Shown here in pieces: positions 10,918 to 25,200 of a stretch of DNA of 64,000 nucleotides. The position numbers were made by a program, and so were the translations under genes. The notes under the pieces were generated by a model. It worked only from the letters and a program-made list of their open reading frames with translations. It ran no database searches and was not told where the DNA came from. The DNA lies in NCBI RefSeq assembly GCF_000003815.2, contig NC_049979.1:25962340-26026339 (forward strand), written 5' to 3'. The DNA comes from Branchiostoma floridae. Lineage: Eukaryota; Chordata; Leptocardii; Amphioxiformes; Branchiostomatidae. Every line of letters starts with the position of its first letter. Positions within the stretch are counted from its first letter, which is position 1.

Positions 10918-13079
10918 ACATTAACTTGACTCAAAGTCATGTTTGGGGGTAGATTGTCTTGTACATGGATGGGTCCTCAGGGTTCTCCCCATAATTTTTT
11001 AGTATAGTGGAGGGGCTAGCAAAAATAACCCAAACCAGCACACTGCACTTTTAAAGTTTCAGGAAAATAGGTTCATTTTGCTTGACACAGAGGGCGTCAA
11101 ATACTACAAGTATAATATACTATAGTGATTCCTTTGTTTTGAAGTGGCAAAACAACTATTGTTTTGATCATTGCCCATTCACAAGTTTTTGCAGACAATG
11201 CTGACTCAAAAATGATGCCACTTGGCACAAAAATCTGTGAATTTTCATTAATTTTAGCAAAACTAACCAAGAAAAAAGGGAAGAAACACAATAAATTTCA
11301 AAAGGAGTAAAGTGGAGCTGGGCTAGAGTATAGTGGAGGGCCTCCCTTATTCCATCCTCTGGGGAGGACTCTGGTCCTGATGACACCTTAGATTTTTTAG
11401 AATTATTAGATTTTGGACTTGTCAACTGCAGTTGAACTGCTGGTCTTAATATCTATGTCTGGACATATGTATGTCTGGACATACTGTGGTCGTGATTTTT
11501 GTGTGGTAGATAGCTCTTGTGACCGACAGTTTAAAGTATAAGTTTCATCCCCCCAGCGGCTTTATTGGTCGATTTTATTTCAGAATTGACCAGAATCTTT
11601 AAAAGAAAAGGGGTTGTCAGCTAGTCATGATTTTTGATATGCAGATAGCATAAGTGATAATGGACATTAGCTGTTTATTTGTATGATAAATGTGGAAAGT
11701 AAACTTGCTGCCTTCCATGATAGGACTCTCAAAAATGTGACATGTTACTGAGAAAGATGGAAATTTGGCAATGTTTTGCTAATAAAAGACTGTATTTGCC
11801 TATTGAAATTAATGAAATGATAAATGTTATTTTAATAACATCATTATCATGAAATACATAATTTGTACCAAAATGTATACATATGCTAGATTCATTTCGA
11901 CCTTGTTACATACATTTTTGGATTCTCCTGTCAATTTTTTTGACAGATAAGCAGGCAAACAGGCACTTACAAGTTACATGAACATTTTGTGTACACATAT
12001 GTATATACAGACAATGACATCTGAATTCTAAAGCTACATCTAGAGAAAATTTCATCTTCCCATACATTTAGTTCTCATTCATCTTCTTCAGTCCCTGGAA
12101 TCCCTAGGACCTTCAATCTGTGTATCTCACGGTCACAGTTCATTTAGGCTGAGGTTGTGTTGCCCTGTCTTTCTCATGATGGATGACATTCTAAATATAA
12201 AGGAGTCTTCTCATCTCCTGTGGTTTTAGTGGAATTTCTATCCTGATGAATTAGAAAGAGCCATTTCTGGTGGACTGCCTGGGGATGCAACAGCTCCTAT
12301 ATTACTTTGGGTACATTGAGTCATGTGAAGTTCATACAATTAACATATATTTTGTGGTGAATTATAGCTTGTATTGGCTTTTCGAGTATCCAAGAATGTA
12401 TCATAGATTGTTTTTGCAGTTGGCATGTTTTGTGGCATGTATTGGTGGTTGCCACATTTACCATCCAACATTACTTGCATCGTTATGAATTACGCTGGTT
12501 TAACGAGTCGAAATTAATCTTCCATTTCTTGACCTGGTTGGTCCAAGAATGATGACGGATGATCTGCCTCGTCCTGGTTGGCTGCTTTACTGCTTTATAA
12601 CTCTGCAGGGATCAGAATCGCACCTGCAACCGAGCAAACATGGATAGCACATATTCTTCTCTATACGTTAATGTGAGTAAAGTATTCGAACAATGTCATG
12701 CCTGTCTGTGTTTGCCCTTGATGGTAACGTTGGTGAAATCTCTCTCTTGGAAAGAACATAAACTGAAAGAAGGTATTGAAAATGGCAAAGTAGGCAACAT
12801 CTTACCTTGCACGCTTATTACAAACAGTAGATGCTGCCCAGGCAAATTCATTTTACCCAACAGTAATCGCCTTACACATGTATATCTAGGCTACAGTGGG
12901 GGCCTTAATGGAAAAATCGACTGTGTCCCAAGAACAAAGCAGCTGATGCCGAAAATTAGAGTCTAGCCAAATCCCCGAGGACTTTGGGCCTCCTGTCAGG
13001 GATAAACCATCAGGCAGCCTGATGTTCATTATGCATGCAGGGTGCGTGGTATCATGGTCAACAACAGTGCTGGGTGCTA
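10918..13079. other. No confirmed gene
   Basis: Unique-looking sequence. A donor-like AAT|GTGAGTAAAG at 12673 follows a short ATG frame at 12640. If used it could only be a 5' UTR exon of Pellino, because the joined frame stops at once in exon 16158. Confidence 0.35.
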
Positions 13080-13201
13080 ATGGAGGAGACGTCCACGCAA
13101 CACAGCGAAGATGAGGACACCATTCCCTACTCTGGGCCCGGGGAGCCCCTGGAGTACAGCGGCACGGTTCTGTGGCACGTAGACGTGGAGGGGGAGAGGA
13201 G
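13080..13201 (+). CDS. Candidate alternative first coding exon of Pellino
   Basis: An ATG at 13080 opens a GC-rich acidic frame beginning MEETSTQHSEDEDTIPYS and containing LWHVDVEGER. It runs into an AG|GTGGGG donor at 13202 and leaves two bases, AG. The next certain exon starts with A, completing AGA (Arg) and entering the SDSERCEAKK frame. The joined N-terminus would add about 58 residues upstream of the Met at 16210. Base composition is clearly more GC-rich than its surroundings, as expected for coding sequence. No homology was recognised. Isoform status is inferred from phase and composition. Confidence 0.35.
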
Positions 13202-14694
13202 GTGGGGAGAAATGCACACCAGACAAATGTTCGTACGGACATTTTTTTCTTCCTCCGACACAGACGCTGTGTAACCTTATGTTCGCTGATGTGGGACATC
13301 TGATTGATTTCCTGGTGCATATTGATATAGAAGCTTGGACGTTTGACCCATTGCTTGCTATGTTAAGAAATGATTCCTTTATTCTATTGTGGAATATCAC
13401 CTCTTGTAGCAGACATGTAATGGCTCACTGTTGGATGCCCCATGACCTATTTTTTGTGTGCATTGTTTGCTTGTGAAAAGGCGTATGAATATGGTAGCGG
13501 TAACTGCCATTGCAACATTACCATGCATAGCAACACTCTCCCACCAGTCTTCACCTAAAAATAGCCCTACGTCTTCATTTGTCCTACTTCCAGATATCAG
13601 CCAAGCAAGTCCATTTTCCAATATTTTGAGGTTCCTGGAAGGTGTTTAGCACTTTCGGGAAGCGTGCGTCTGGATGGGACCTCATATTGGTGTGCCGCTG
13701 GCCCCATATTACCATTTGCAGGTTGTGTAGACCCATAATTCATAAGCACATCAATTATTCAGAGTTGACATGAAGCCAGGCATTGGCAGCATCTCTACCT
13801 GATTGAATTGAATTACGGGCCAACGTGATGTGTGCTTTTGATAGAAGGTCCCATTTATTGGGAAAATGAGTCTGTACAAGGGTGGGCATGTAGCTAGTTT
13901 TTGCACGTCTGCTCATCAACCCATGCACAGACGCGTCACAACCTGCGATCGGAATCACAAGCCGATACAAGGACAGTCTGGGTCAATTCGCATGGAGTTG
14001 GCGCAGACTACTAAACGAACTCATGCCAGTGGATAGGGTTTAGTTGATAATGATAAAAAGCAAGATTACAGTGTTACCAAACATGCGTACTGGTATATTT
14101 TGAAAAGAAAGGTTAAAAGACTGCTTCTCTTAATATGTGAAATTTATGATTTAGAACTGAAAAATAACCCAGTCATTACATTAGGCTGATTTGAAAAGTT
14201 ACCTGTGTAAATGATTTCATGTGATTTTTTTTCTTTTGTGTGCTTATTAGATATTTCTGCATAAATTGGATGGTGGGGAAAATAATTAGGCTTGATGGCG
14301 ATGCTATTTTATAATGAAATTGTTTGTTATGCTTGTATTTAAGGAAGGGGAAATTTCATAATGTTTTTCCTGCTAGGGGAACGCATATTGCCTTTGCTGG
14401 TGTGTTCCTTTTCTTTCTTCTTCTGCCTGTAGCCAATCAGAGCTTAGGTTAGGTATTATTAGCAGTTCTTGTAATTACGAACAATTGTTCTGTTTCTTTT
14501 TACTCGCATACTATAGGGCTATTATGTTAATCAATGACCTGGTCTAAAAGTAAAACCAAGCAAAATGTATTTTTTTTACTAGCACAGAATACCATGGGAA
14601 GACATTCTTTGCGAAAATGTTGCTTTTTTACTTTAGTTTCATTTTTAGTTTTATTTTGCAATCCACCTGCTGTCTAAAGCATATATATATATAT

Positions 14695-15033
14695 GTCACA
14701 GGAGAGATGTCGATCCAGTAGAATCGGNNNNNNNNNNNNNNNNNNNNNNNNNNNNNNNNNNNNNNNNNNNNNNNNNNNNNNNNNNNNNNNNNNNNNNNNN
14801 NNNNNNNNNNNNNNNNNNNNNNNNNNNCGATCGCAGTCTGTTTCCATATCTTAGCATCATTTGAGTTTGGATCAGAGTTGGTCCTAGGAGAGACCCCAAT
14901 CGCAATCTATACTAGTAGAATCGTCGATTCTCCTAGGAGAGACCCCGATCGGAGCTGGCCCTAGGACCAGCTCCGATCGAGATCTCTCCTAGGAGAATCG
15001 ACGATTCTACTGGATCGACATCTCTCCTGTGAC
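14695..15033. mobile_element. Palindrome-rich inverted-repeat element interrupted by the assembly gap
   Basis: The ends are a perfect 32-bp inverted repeat (14695-14726 and 15002-15033, GTCACAGGAGAGATGTCGAT...), each bordered outside by TATATATA. Inside, 14914-15010 folds on itself around CCTAGG at about 14959-14964, with repeated TCTCCTAGGAGAGA words. Gap length is unknown, so the true element size is unknown. Confidence 0.8.
14728..14827. other. Assembly gap, 100 N
   Basis: Exactly 100 N, the conventional placeholder for a gap of unknown length. Confidence 0.98.
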
Positions 15034-15708
15034 ATATATATATATATATATATACATTGTATATTGCCTTCAACTACATGTACAAATTGTGCATGTATTA
15101 TTCTATAGAAATTCCTTTATGATTTCTGCATTTACATAGTGTATGATATAATGAGAATGCAGTGATGCAAACATTTCTTGGAAAGTGTTTGTTAGCCCAT
15201 ACTAAACTATTATCAAGTTAGTATATCTAATTCCTCACTAACATTAACAGCCATAACATGATAATTTACTACAAAGATAAAGTGAATGACTAAATTGTGG
15301 ACAAGAAATAGTCATGTTTACTTAGTACTATAATAGTAGCCATCTTGAAACAATTGTGAGCTTTGTTCTGGATGTGTTATATATGTCAGTTCTAGCCCTG
15401 CCCAGTATTGAATCTCTCTAAGTCTAACATGTCCACAAAATAAAGGATCAATTTAGGGCAGTCACCAGGGGGTTGTTGACCCCTTGTGCCATTGCCATAG
15501 TAACTAATGTCCTGGCTCATTTGCTCCAGTTTCCTTGGTACTTGTTATTGGATTTGCACAGTCTACTGTGCATGGCTGCTGTGCAGCATTTGTCACCTAG
15601 CCATTTAATGTACTAGCTATTCTGCAAATATTTCACAATTTACCATGAAATTTGCAGGTATTGAGGAAGAAAACATCTGTCATAAATTCATGATGTACAT
15701 ACATGTAT
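15034..15708. other. No gene recognised
   Basis: Begins with a (TA)n run to about 15053. The rest is AT-rich unique sequence, probably Pellino intron. Confidence 0.4.
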
Positions 15709-16057
15709 CAGGGCTTGAAATACTTTTTTTTCTGCATACCTTCATGCACTAATGCAGGTAACATTGAAAATTATCAGACAAATTTTACCTGCACCACTCT
15801 GAACTTAGGAGGTATGACTATGAATCATACTAAAATTGTTCAGGAACCATTGCTATTTTTACTTTTATACTCTATATAGGTAGTATCAGTTAATGCCACT
15901 AATAACAATCCATATACGCCTACATTATAGGACATTTATGTATAAAACCCAGAACATGGACCAGTGTAGGTTAGGTGCAGGTAGACACCAGAAATACCTG
16001 CAAAGCTCCAATTTTACCTGCACTAACCTATATATGCAGGTGGTATTTTGAGCCCTG
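15709..16057. mobile_element. MITE, CAGGGCTYGAAATA family (TGCAGGTA-rich), copy 1
   Basis: Starts CAGGGCTTGAAATAC and ends TATTTTGAGCCCTG. The interior has repeated TGCAGGTAA words at both ends and a conserved core (ACTCTATATAGGT...). The same family occurs at 19425-19735, 40779-40988, 47281-47612 and 48917-49232. Confidence 0.85.
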
Positions 16058-16157
16058 GTCCTTGCTTTTTTCTTATTCTCGAAGTTGTGATTAGTAAAAT
16101 TTGTCTAGTGTATATCCACAGGAATGTATTAAAGAGTAGTTTTCTCTTGTTTCCCAG

Positions 16158-16289
16158 AAGTGACAGTGAACGCTGTGAAGCAAAGAAACTGAAGACAGAG
16201 GCCCAGCACATGAGCACAGAAGAGAACGGAGAGGTACCATCATCACCTGAGAAGGCGCAGCTCAAATACGGAGAACTTGTAGTACTGGG
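16158..16289 (+). CDS. PELI: Pellino exon with probable start codon
   Basis: Acceptor tttcccag, donor GG|GTAAGT. The ATG at 16210 starts the conserved protein. The frame is also open upstream through SDSERCEAKKLKTEAQH, so a longer isoform can be read through from an upstream exon. Confidence 0.9.
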
Positions 16290-19200
16290 GTAAGTAATAT
16301 TGGTTCTGCATTATTTGTTTGTTTTTGTTTTCACTAGTAAACTGCCTATAGTAAATACCAGCAGCACAAGAATGGACTGAAGGTTTCATCTTGTCTTGAT
16401 AAATTTTAGTAGAGTGAGGAGAAAAGGGTGAAGTTTTACAAGCTGCTTTTTGAGCTACACTTATTCCATCAGTTTATCACCTCCATGACAAGCCATGGTG
16501 TTGGTGAAAAGATAAGTAAAGAACGGCTAGATGGATTAGTTTCATACTTAAGAAATGTTATCACTCAAAATTTAACAAACATATCCGCGAAAATGTCTTC
16601 AACTTGGGAATTAACATTTCAGGTACAATGGGTCACTTCCGTATGGAGAGAAGGGTCGTCGCAAGACACGCTTCACGTTATTCAAGAGAGCAGCAGCCAA
16701 TGGGGTCAAGCCATCCACCCATCACATTGCCAAAACACCACAGGCATCTAAGGTAGGTGCACCTTAAACTAAGGGCACAACCCGCTGTATGTGCAAATAC
16801 GTGCTGTCTACGTGCCAAAACGTGGGCAATCTTTTGGGATCTGTAACGGCGTAATCGGTAAGTGCCGCCTCCGTACGAACTCGTAGGGAATCCGACGGAT
16901 TTTGGAGCACGCAGACACGCTGTAGAACTTTTACGTTGAGGCAAAACTTTGTGTGCCATCGGGCTGTGGATTCGCCCCCGTACGTGCCAGTATTGGCGAC
17001 GCGCCTGCCCTGTACAGCATGAAAGCATGCACGTACAGCGGGTTGTGCCTTTTAGCTTTACATAACACTTATGGAGACCATTCATGATGGTAGTGTTGCA
17101 GAAATTTCATTCAGTTATGAATATTTTATGATGCAGCCTTGCATGATGTAACCCAGCCCATACATGTACATGTATGGGTGGACAAGTTTGTAATATCCTT
17201 TGTACAGATATTATTGAAAGAAGAAATTGAGTCCATTAGTACTGAAGAAAATATTGCAGGAAAAAAATAAATTCAGTTTGCCAGCTGGAAATTGGTAGGT
17301 TAGTTTTTAATTAGGAAATTGATTTTGATTATATTAGTTGATATTGTCTGTTGATTTGAAATAGAAATACATCTTGTTATTTTTTGATAGAATGTGTAAT
17401 CAAAGTCTTGAGGGTATAAGATGTATAAAACAATAAAGGTCTCTCTGTGGCAAATTAAACCTTTCAACTTGGCCTTGAGTGTCCTTGAGATATGACCTTT
17501 GCACGCATGTTTACTCCTAATTGTCACCCAGAGATTTAACCAAGGTTGTAGGCACCCTTTCAAGTCATTCACAGGCCTACTTGTGTTTATTTACTTGTGG
17601 TTATCCACTATTTATCAAATGCCAATAATTGCAAATAGTTATGAGACAAACTCTGTCAGAGATTACTCCTCTCTTGGCATGGTTTGGACAGATCTCTTTA
17701 ACCTGAACTACTGTTTTAACAAAAGGAAACAGACCTGGATTGTTTCCGATACTGCATTCCATGGGACATTCCAGCACCTTACTTGATTGCTGATAAAACG
17801 TGAAGTGCTCTAACCCTTCCTGTTGAATAAAACCACACAAGCATGTAGGTACAAATTCTACAATGTAGAAATTAGCCACAACCACCTCTGTGCTGTTTTG
17901 TGACTTGTGCTTTGTTTACCATAAACCTTAATGGGTAAAACAATACTGTAATGTAAATGTATTCAAGTTTGCGGGGATTTAATTTCGTGGTAGTGGGAAA
18001 AAGGACTTTTCGCAGTGGTTTTAAGTTCGCAGTAGCACCATTCACTATAGTATCTTACTGCCATGGAAAAATGTTCGCAGTGGTTTTAAGTTCGGGAAGT
18101 GAAGCGGCTACCGCAAAAACCGTGAACATTAAACCACCCTGAAAGTTTCTGCATTTACAATATGTTATGGAAAGCTGAGATTGTGTGCAATACACAGAAA
18201 ACAAAGACCATATTATACACAGGCCATAGGAAATATTTCTTTCACCAATGGTATCTGAAAAGGTTAACTTCACAAGGTTAACACATGATAGATCATCCAT
18301 CAGTGCCCACATAACATCACATAGAAAATATCTCAAAATGTGAACATAACTGTCCATACAGCAACAAACACAAGGCAAAACAGTTTTATCGCTGTTTCAT
18401 TAATCATAGTCCGCAGCAGTTGTGAAACAATCTGTCGTCTCCGGTAGTATCTTTATGGCAGCGTGATCTAAGGGTGCTAAAATCTAGCAAGATTCCACTA
18501 ACATAAGAAATGTTAGTGGAAACCTAAGAAATGCATGTTGTCTACCCCGTTGATATATGAAAATGAGCATGTCTCTTATTGGGGACAGGATAGGGCTTGT
18601 TTCATGTGAGCCACATTCTTGGCATCGCACTCTTAACTACAAAGCCACAGTCATGTAATGGTAAGGGTTAAGGTCATGTTAGTTCTCTAAATGGCAATGT
18701 AAACTGGTTCATGTCCTCTTCTGTGAAGGTCAGGTTTCTAAATTATGTGTCAGAATGAGGAAGGGTGTGTTTAAGACGTCAAATGTAACAGGCACACAAT
18801 AGCTGGCAACAACCGTATATGGTATTGTAGTGATAACAGCATTTTAGGTGATTAGCCGTGATATCTGCTAAAGCATCTAATGTAAATGTTTATAGTTGTG
18901 GATAGTGTGGTTGGTTCAAAATGCTTTATCATAGCCTGGGGATGATAAACATGGTGTTGGTGAGATTGTACAAATCCGTAAAATACAGATGTGTCACAAT
19001 ATGGAATGTTCAGCATTCAGACAAACATACAAAAAACTTCTTCTTTTCTTTCTTCTTTAAAAGTGCCCTGAAAACACATCTCATAAACCATACTAGTCCC
19101 TTATAATAGTATCAGTTATTATTATTACGTCAAATTATTTTCCTATTATTTTTTATTATTCTTTTGTATTATTATCATATCCCATGCCTTCCTTTTGTTA

Positions 19201-22200
19201 ATTATTGACTAATATTTATATTGTTAAGTATAGAAGAGGAGGGCTTAGTATAAGCCGATTTCGATTTTCCCCTCCTCCTGCACCTGTAGTGTTTTTATGT
19301 ATTCTTGTCCTGTATTGATTCATGTATTTTGTGCGAATAAATAAACAACACAAAAATAAACAAATGTTATGATGGATGGAAACAAAGAAGTCTTCCTTGT
19401 TCTCTCCAAATTTAATTCCACTTTCAGGGCTCAAAATCCTTTTTCTGCATACCTGCACAAGACAAATTTTACCTGCACCACTATGAATTAAGAAAGTATG
19501 GATTGTACTAAAATTGTTCATGAACTGTTCCTATTTTTTCTTTTATACTTTATAGGTGGTAACAGTCAATGCAGCTAATAACAATCCACATACACCTAGA
19601 TCATATGATATTTACATTAAAAAAACAGTACATGGACTAGTGCAGGTTAGGTGCAGGTAGCCACCAGAAATACCTGCACAGCTCCAGTTTTACCTGCACC
19701 AACCTGCATATGCAGGTGGTATTTCAAACCATGACTTTCATCCCTGTAACACTTGCAGATTGTAGCAGACAAGTCCCACCACAGTGTGTCGTACACGTTA
19801 TCACGGAACCAGACTGTGGTAGTGGAGTATGTACGAGATGAGGACACAGATATGTTCCAGGTGAGGTTCTGAACATCTATCATAGTTTGCCTCTGTATGT
19901 GTACCTGTACTTAATCTGGGTTATGTGTGTCCAGGCATGTTATACTGTACCGATTTATACAGTGTAAGATTCGAGCTTGTTTCTACTTCTTCAGGGATTC
20001 AGTTTTGTGCATCAATACGATTGAAGACAAAATTAATTTTTAAGGTCAAACTGTCTCTGTTTGATCACATTAAGAACTCTTTTGGGAAGCCACCAATACC
20101 ATCCACATTTTCCTAAGTTTACAGACGAACACTTGAAAAATGCAGTTATTGCATAAAATGTGGATTTTTTATTTTCCACTGTTTCAAAAGATGAAGTCAA
20201 GTTAAGAGTCTAGAGTTGTTATTTAGTCATCTGATATTGTGATATTTTGTTCTTCATGTTTGTATTTTTCTTGTCATTTGCAATTAGCCCACTGTAAGAA
20301 TTTGCACTAAACTAATTATCATAGCGATTATGTTACATCCACAGTTCAAGGTAGCTAACTGTATTGCAAATGGTTCATATTACATGCAAATTTATGTAGG
20401 CTTTTTGAATTGAAGTTGTAAATGCTGACCAATGAAATGTTGAAAGACATTACTAACACTGTTTTAAAGCTGTTTTAATTTGTTTTGCCTCCTCAGATTG
20501 GCCGATCAACAGAGCCACCTATAGACTTTGTAGTGATAGACACCGTGCCGGGCAACAAGACTGCTGAGGACTGTAAAGTACAACAGAGCACCATTTCTAG
20601 ATTCGCATGTCGCATTGTGGTAGAAAGAAACCCAACACATACAGCAAGAATCTATGCTGCAGGCTTTGATTCCTCCAACAATATCTTCCTGGGGGTAAGT
20701 GTTAACAACATTATTCATACCCATGTAAATTTTGTCTATTTTTCTTTAAAAAATGTTTGAATATTGCACAGTGAATTCACATAGTTTGCAGTTTTACATC
20801 TTCATTTGCATAACTATGAGTGTGCATAAAGTCCCCTTTACAAATCAAGAATTTAGCTCCAAATGGGCATTTTCAGTGATAAATACCGCCTCTGCTTGGG
20901 TGTTGTCGAAATTTGGAGAGCTCTGACCGATTCGGCCGGCGTTCACGTGAATTGTAAAGCCGGCTTTAGGAAGGATATGGGCCTGTTAATAAATCCTGAC
21001 ATGCCCACCATGTGTTGGAGGTGCCTGCTACAGTGAATGTTATAATATGAGAGCTATGATGGTAGACATGAATAGTAAGAAAGCACATAATGAACACTGT
21101 CTCGATCTTTGAACATTGGATACATAACTATCAAGAAGAACTGCATATTCAGAGGATAGATGTGGTTAGATAAGTGACAATTGGTCACACTAGCATTGCC
21201 AAAAGCGACTGTTCTATCCATCTGTTCATGTAGCACCCTTGCCCAGTCACTTGTAGCCTTTTTTAGGTGGTTTCCTTTCGACTGGCTGTGTAAAGAAAAA
21301 CTCAAAACCACTGCGAACACTTCATTTTCTTCCTACCACAAAATTTATTCCCCGTGAACTTAAATGCATTTACTGTATGTCATAGCTTAGCTAAGAAGGA
21401 TTTTTAAATGCTAGTCTGGACTATGATAGCTTTTTTGTACATGTTGTACCTTATCTTTGACTGAACTTGTTTGAAACACAAAAGAATAGGGTTCAGCATT
21501 TGGCCTGGGACTTGACCTAATGTGATTACTTTACCTCATGCATCACATATTTGTGTGTTAGAATATTCTATCATTAGTAGATAACCAATCAGCATCAACC
21601 CTCATTAAGAGAATTCTTTAAGCCACCGAGGGATAGTAGTAACTCATGAGATTTTTGTTTCCAGGAAAGAGCAACTAAATGGAAGAGACCAGATAGCTCG
21701 ATGGACGGCCTGACGACCAATGGAGTGCTAATTATGCACCCCACGGGAGGTTTTGGCCAGGAGTGCAAAGCTGGGGTCTGGAGGGAGGTGTCGGTGTGTG
21801 GCGGGATCTACTCACTCCGAGAGACGCGACCAAACCCGCAGAGAGGCAAGCTGATCGATGACGAGTCCAACGTTCTCCATGATGGCACCCTGATCGACTT
21901 GTGCGGGGCGACACTTCTCTGGCGCTCTTCGGCTGGGCTACAGAAAACTCCGGTAAGACATCACCTGTCTTCCTCAGAAGCAGAAGTTGAAGGTGTAATT
22001 ATGTTTCCCGAAGGGAAGAAATATAGTTGTTTTTGCTGGTGTATTCTTGTTCTTTTGTCTTCTTCTATTTTCTTCCACCTGCAAGCGCCAAAACGTATGA
22101 ATTCCTGATAAAAAAATCTGTTAATTTTCTAATAGGTCCAACATCCGGTCCACCTAATTTTTTCAGGACCGGTCCAATAAGAAAAAACGGTTTTGTACCG

Positions 22201-25200
22201 GTACTCTGTACCAATCAGAGCTTAGAAATGCCAGTCATCATATTAGCTGTTCTATGAAATAAAGTATTAGCTGTGACAACAAATATGAATGAAATGCTAG
22301 CTGTTACAGCAAATATGAATGAATAAGCTAGTACAGCAAGTATGAACAATAATACAGATTTGCAAAACCTGTATTTTTAACTATAAGTTCGCAATAGCAA
22401 AACCTGTATTGGTTTCATAAAATTCCAAGTACTGTGAAAGTTTATATTAATTTCTAGTTTGTAGATGACCACATGAAAGTCACTGTAACATTTTTGTTAT
22501 GTCAAGAAATCTTCTATGGAATTGTGTGCGTGGTGGAGGTCTAGTCAGTTACAACTCTTTAAACTCTAGTAGCATCTACATTCTTCAGGAAATGTTTTTG
22601 CTTGCTTTAGATATTGGCAATTGTAGTTAGGCCTATGAAAAAAAAGTTGTGTTTGCTGTTTCAGTCCTGAAAAAATTAAGGTCAGTGGGTATAGGGATCT
22701 TTTTTGCATTTTGCACTTGCAGTCACTGTGGCAAAATGCATTGTGGTCTGTCGCTGTTGTGATGTTGAGATGTTGTGATGTTGGAATCTTGGAATGAACG
22801 GACCTGCTCAATATCTGCAATGCATTTGTATACTTCTTAAAAGCTCTGTCATGAGTCATTGTTTGTGATCCGTAATGGCCCCTGATATTTGATTAGATTA
22901 AATGAATGAAGTATGATATTCCTTAGATTGATGCAGCATACAATCAAATTATTGCTTTAACGTTTTAATGTTGCATTAGCAATTCACAAAAGCGAAATGT
23001 TTTTCTAATAAATCGTATATAAATATAACAGTTACATATAGCCTATCCCAGAGTCCCTTGCGAATTAATTAATATTCATTCGTGGGATTTCCAGAGCAAA
23101 AATTTTCCGAACACGCCACGATTTTTCATTGATCGCCCTGTAATATCGAAAAAGAACTGGACCTTCAAACTTACCAGATTTGTAGTACATGTATGTGCTA
23201 TGGAGACCGTGACAATGTAAAAATGTTAAAGCAGGGGGTAAACGATTGCCGAGATATTGTTTTCTGAAAAGTGCGCTTGGATGCAGGGAAGTGACTTCAG
23301 GGGTCACTACACAAATACCTCTGACGTCAGCCTGATTTGCAGAGCTACGGTCCGTGTGACCCGGGTTCGAGTCCAGGGGGAGGGTGATTTTCAATTGTTC
23401 TTGTTTCCTTTTTGACATCCATTTAATATAAACAAAAGTTTCAGCACATCCCAATAACTAGAAAAAAACGTTTACACACGCAAACCTCGGCAAAATGCCA
23501 GCTTTTTTAAAGCACTTGTTTGTCTTGTAATTTTTTAGGCTGGCCAAAGCTCTAGTGATACATATTATAATACAGTTGAACAAAGTAAACTGTAATGTAT
23601 GAGGACACTTGTCTTTCAATGTCAAACTTAAATTTTAATTCAATAGATACATTTATCCTTTATTAGATAGGACAAGCACCTTTATTATGGTTTGATGTAT
23701 GGTCTTCATATTCATTTAATAGCATTATGATTTGTAAAGTTTGAAGGGGGTAGAGGTTGTATAAGCCACACGGCTTTTTCTCTCCCCTTGCACGTTCTGT
23801 TGTTTTCTTTAATTTGCTGTATTTATGATTGTTTTTAAAGTGCAAAATAAAATCAATAAAAAAAAAAGCAGTGTTTTTATATGTAGGAAGCAGACTGAAT
23901 AAAAATTCTAAGTGGCAAGGTCACTGGCACCCATGTGACTCTTCTGCCAACCCCCACCCCCCAAAAAAGTCCAGGATTGGCAGTTTTTTTTTAGGGTAGG
24001 TAGGGAAACAGGAAACACCACACTTTTTGTCCTAGGCCTTATGATAATGAGAATGCATGGCTCTACACATAAATGTTTGAATATCAGGTTTGCACGGGAA
24101 TATATTTGTGTTATATCTCATTTGACATACTCAAGGAATTACAAGGCTATATCTTTGAGGATAAGGCCAGCTTTCATGCAGAGTTCCCTGCAGTCCGTGG
24201 GAATTCTTTGGGTATACAAGTTGAAGTTGATGGATGTAAATGGATGTGCAATATTCTACAGGGATGCTTGGGCACGTCTGCTCAGTCACTATCGGATTTA
24301 CCATCAGGGTTTTCCTCGTCTTGTCCTGGTATGAACCCTGCGCTGTTGGATACTCAGTGTACTTGAATGGCCCTAGGGTGGCATTCGTCTTGGTCGTCTT
24401 AACTGTGGCAAGGATAAATTGTTAGACCACTTTACCACTGAATATCTGCTATCTGTCTTCAGGAGGATACTACAGCCTATTCACATTAGACAGTATGTGA
24501 TGGAATCTTCACCATGCACGAATGTCTTCATGTTGCCCATGGGTAATATATATTAACATGTACTGGTCTGCTTCCAGCTACATGTAACATATCACTAAGG
24601 TGTTGCAGAACATTGTAGATTTTAATATGGTTGTAAGGAACACCCCTCTCCACTGCTATGAGCCCAAAGATATTTACACAGAGGGGGCAAAATAGATCAT
24701 TTGATAATCTTTTGATATGATATTATGTATGGTAGGCCTCTGTGGATATGCAAAAATGTTTGAGGGAGAAACACACTTGACAGTCATGTCACGTCAGCCT
24801 AGATTGCCTGTTGAGCTTTCGGTTCACTTCACCAAGGTAATGTAAGGGCAATACGCCTTGGGAGACAGTGTGCATAAAGGTACATGTACCTAGTACATGT
24901 TTACATGCATGATATTGAAATAATGCAGCAATACACCTGAATGATAGCATGACATGTATATCATTTACTGGCAGACAATCTTTCAGACATATCATTTGTA
25001 CCCAATTACTTGCAGTAACTGTTAATTGGTTGAGTTCAGATGAGGTTATATGATTTATAATTTTACTTGCATGGGTGGTGATTCAGCATCTGTATCCAAC
25101 TGAGTTTATTACAATGTATTCTTCCACCATCACTCCTTATAAAGTGGTCCCTGAAATTCACAGCTTCTTGTGACCTGAGGGTCAAGGGCAAGTTTGGGCT

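Noticed and set aside
12640-12672. Short ATG exon ending at GTGAGTAAAG
   Set aside because: Phase 0 donor; joined to exon 16158 it stops after one codon. At most a 5' UTR exon.
14696-14905. Minus-strand frame running through the N gap
   Set aside because: Made of inverted-repeat DNA and undefined bases.
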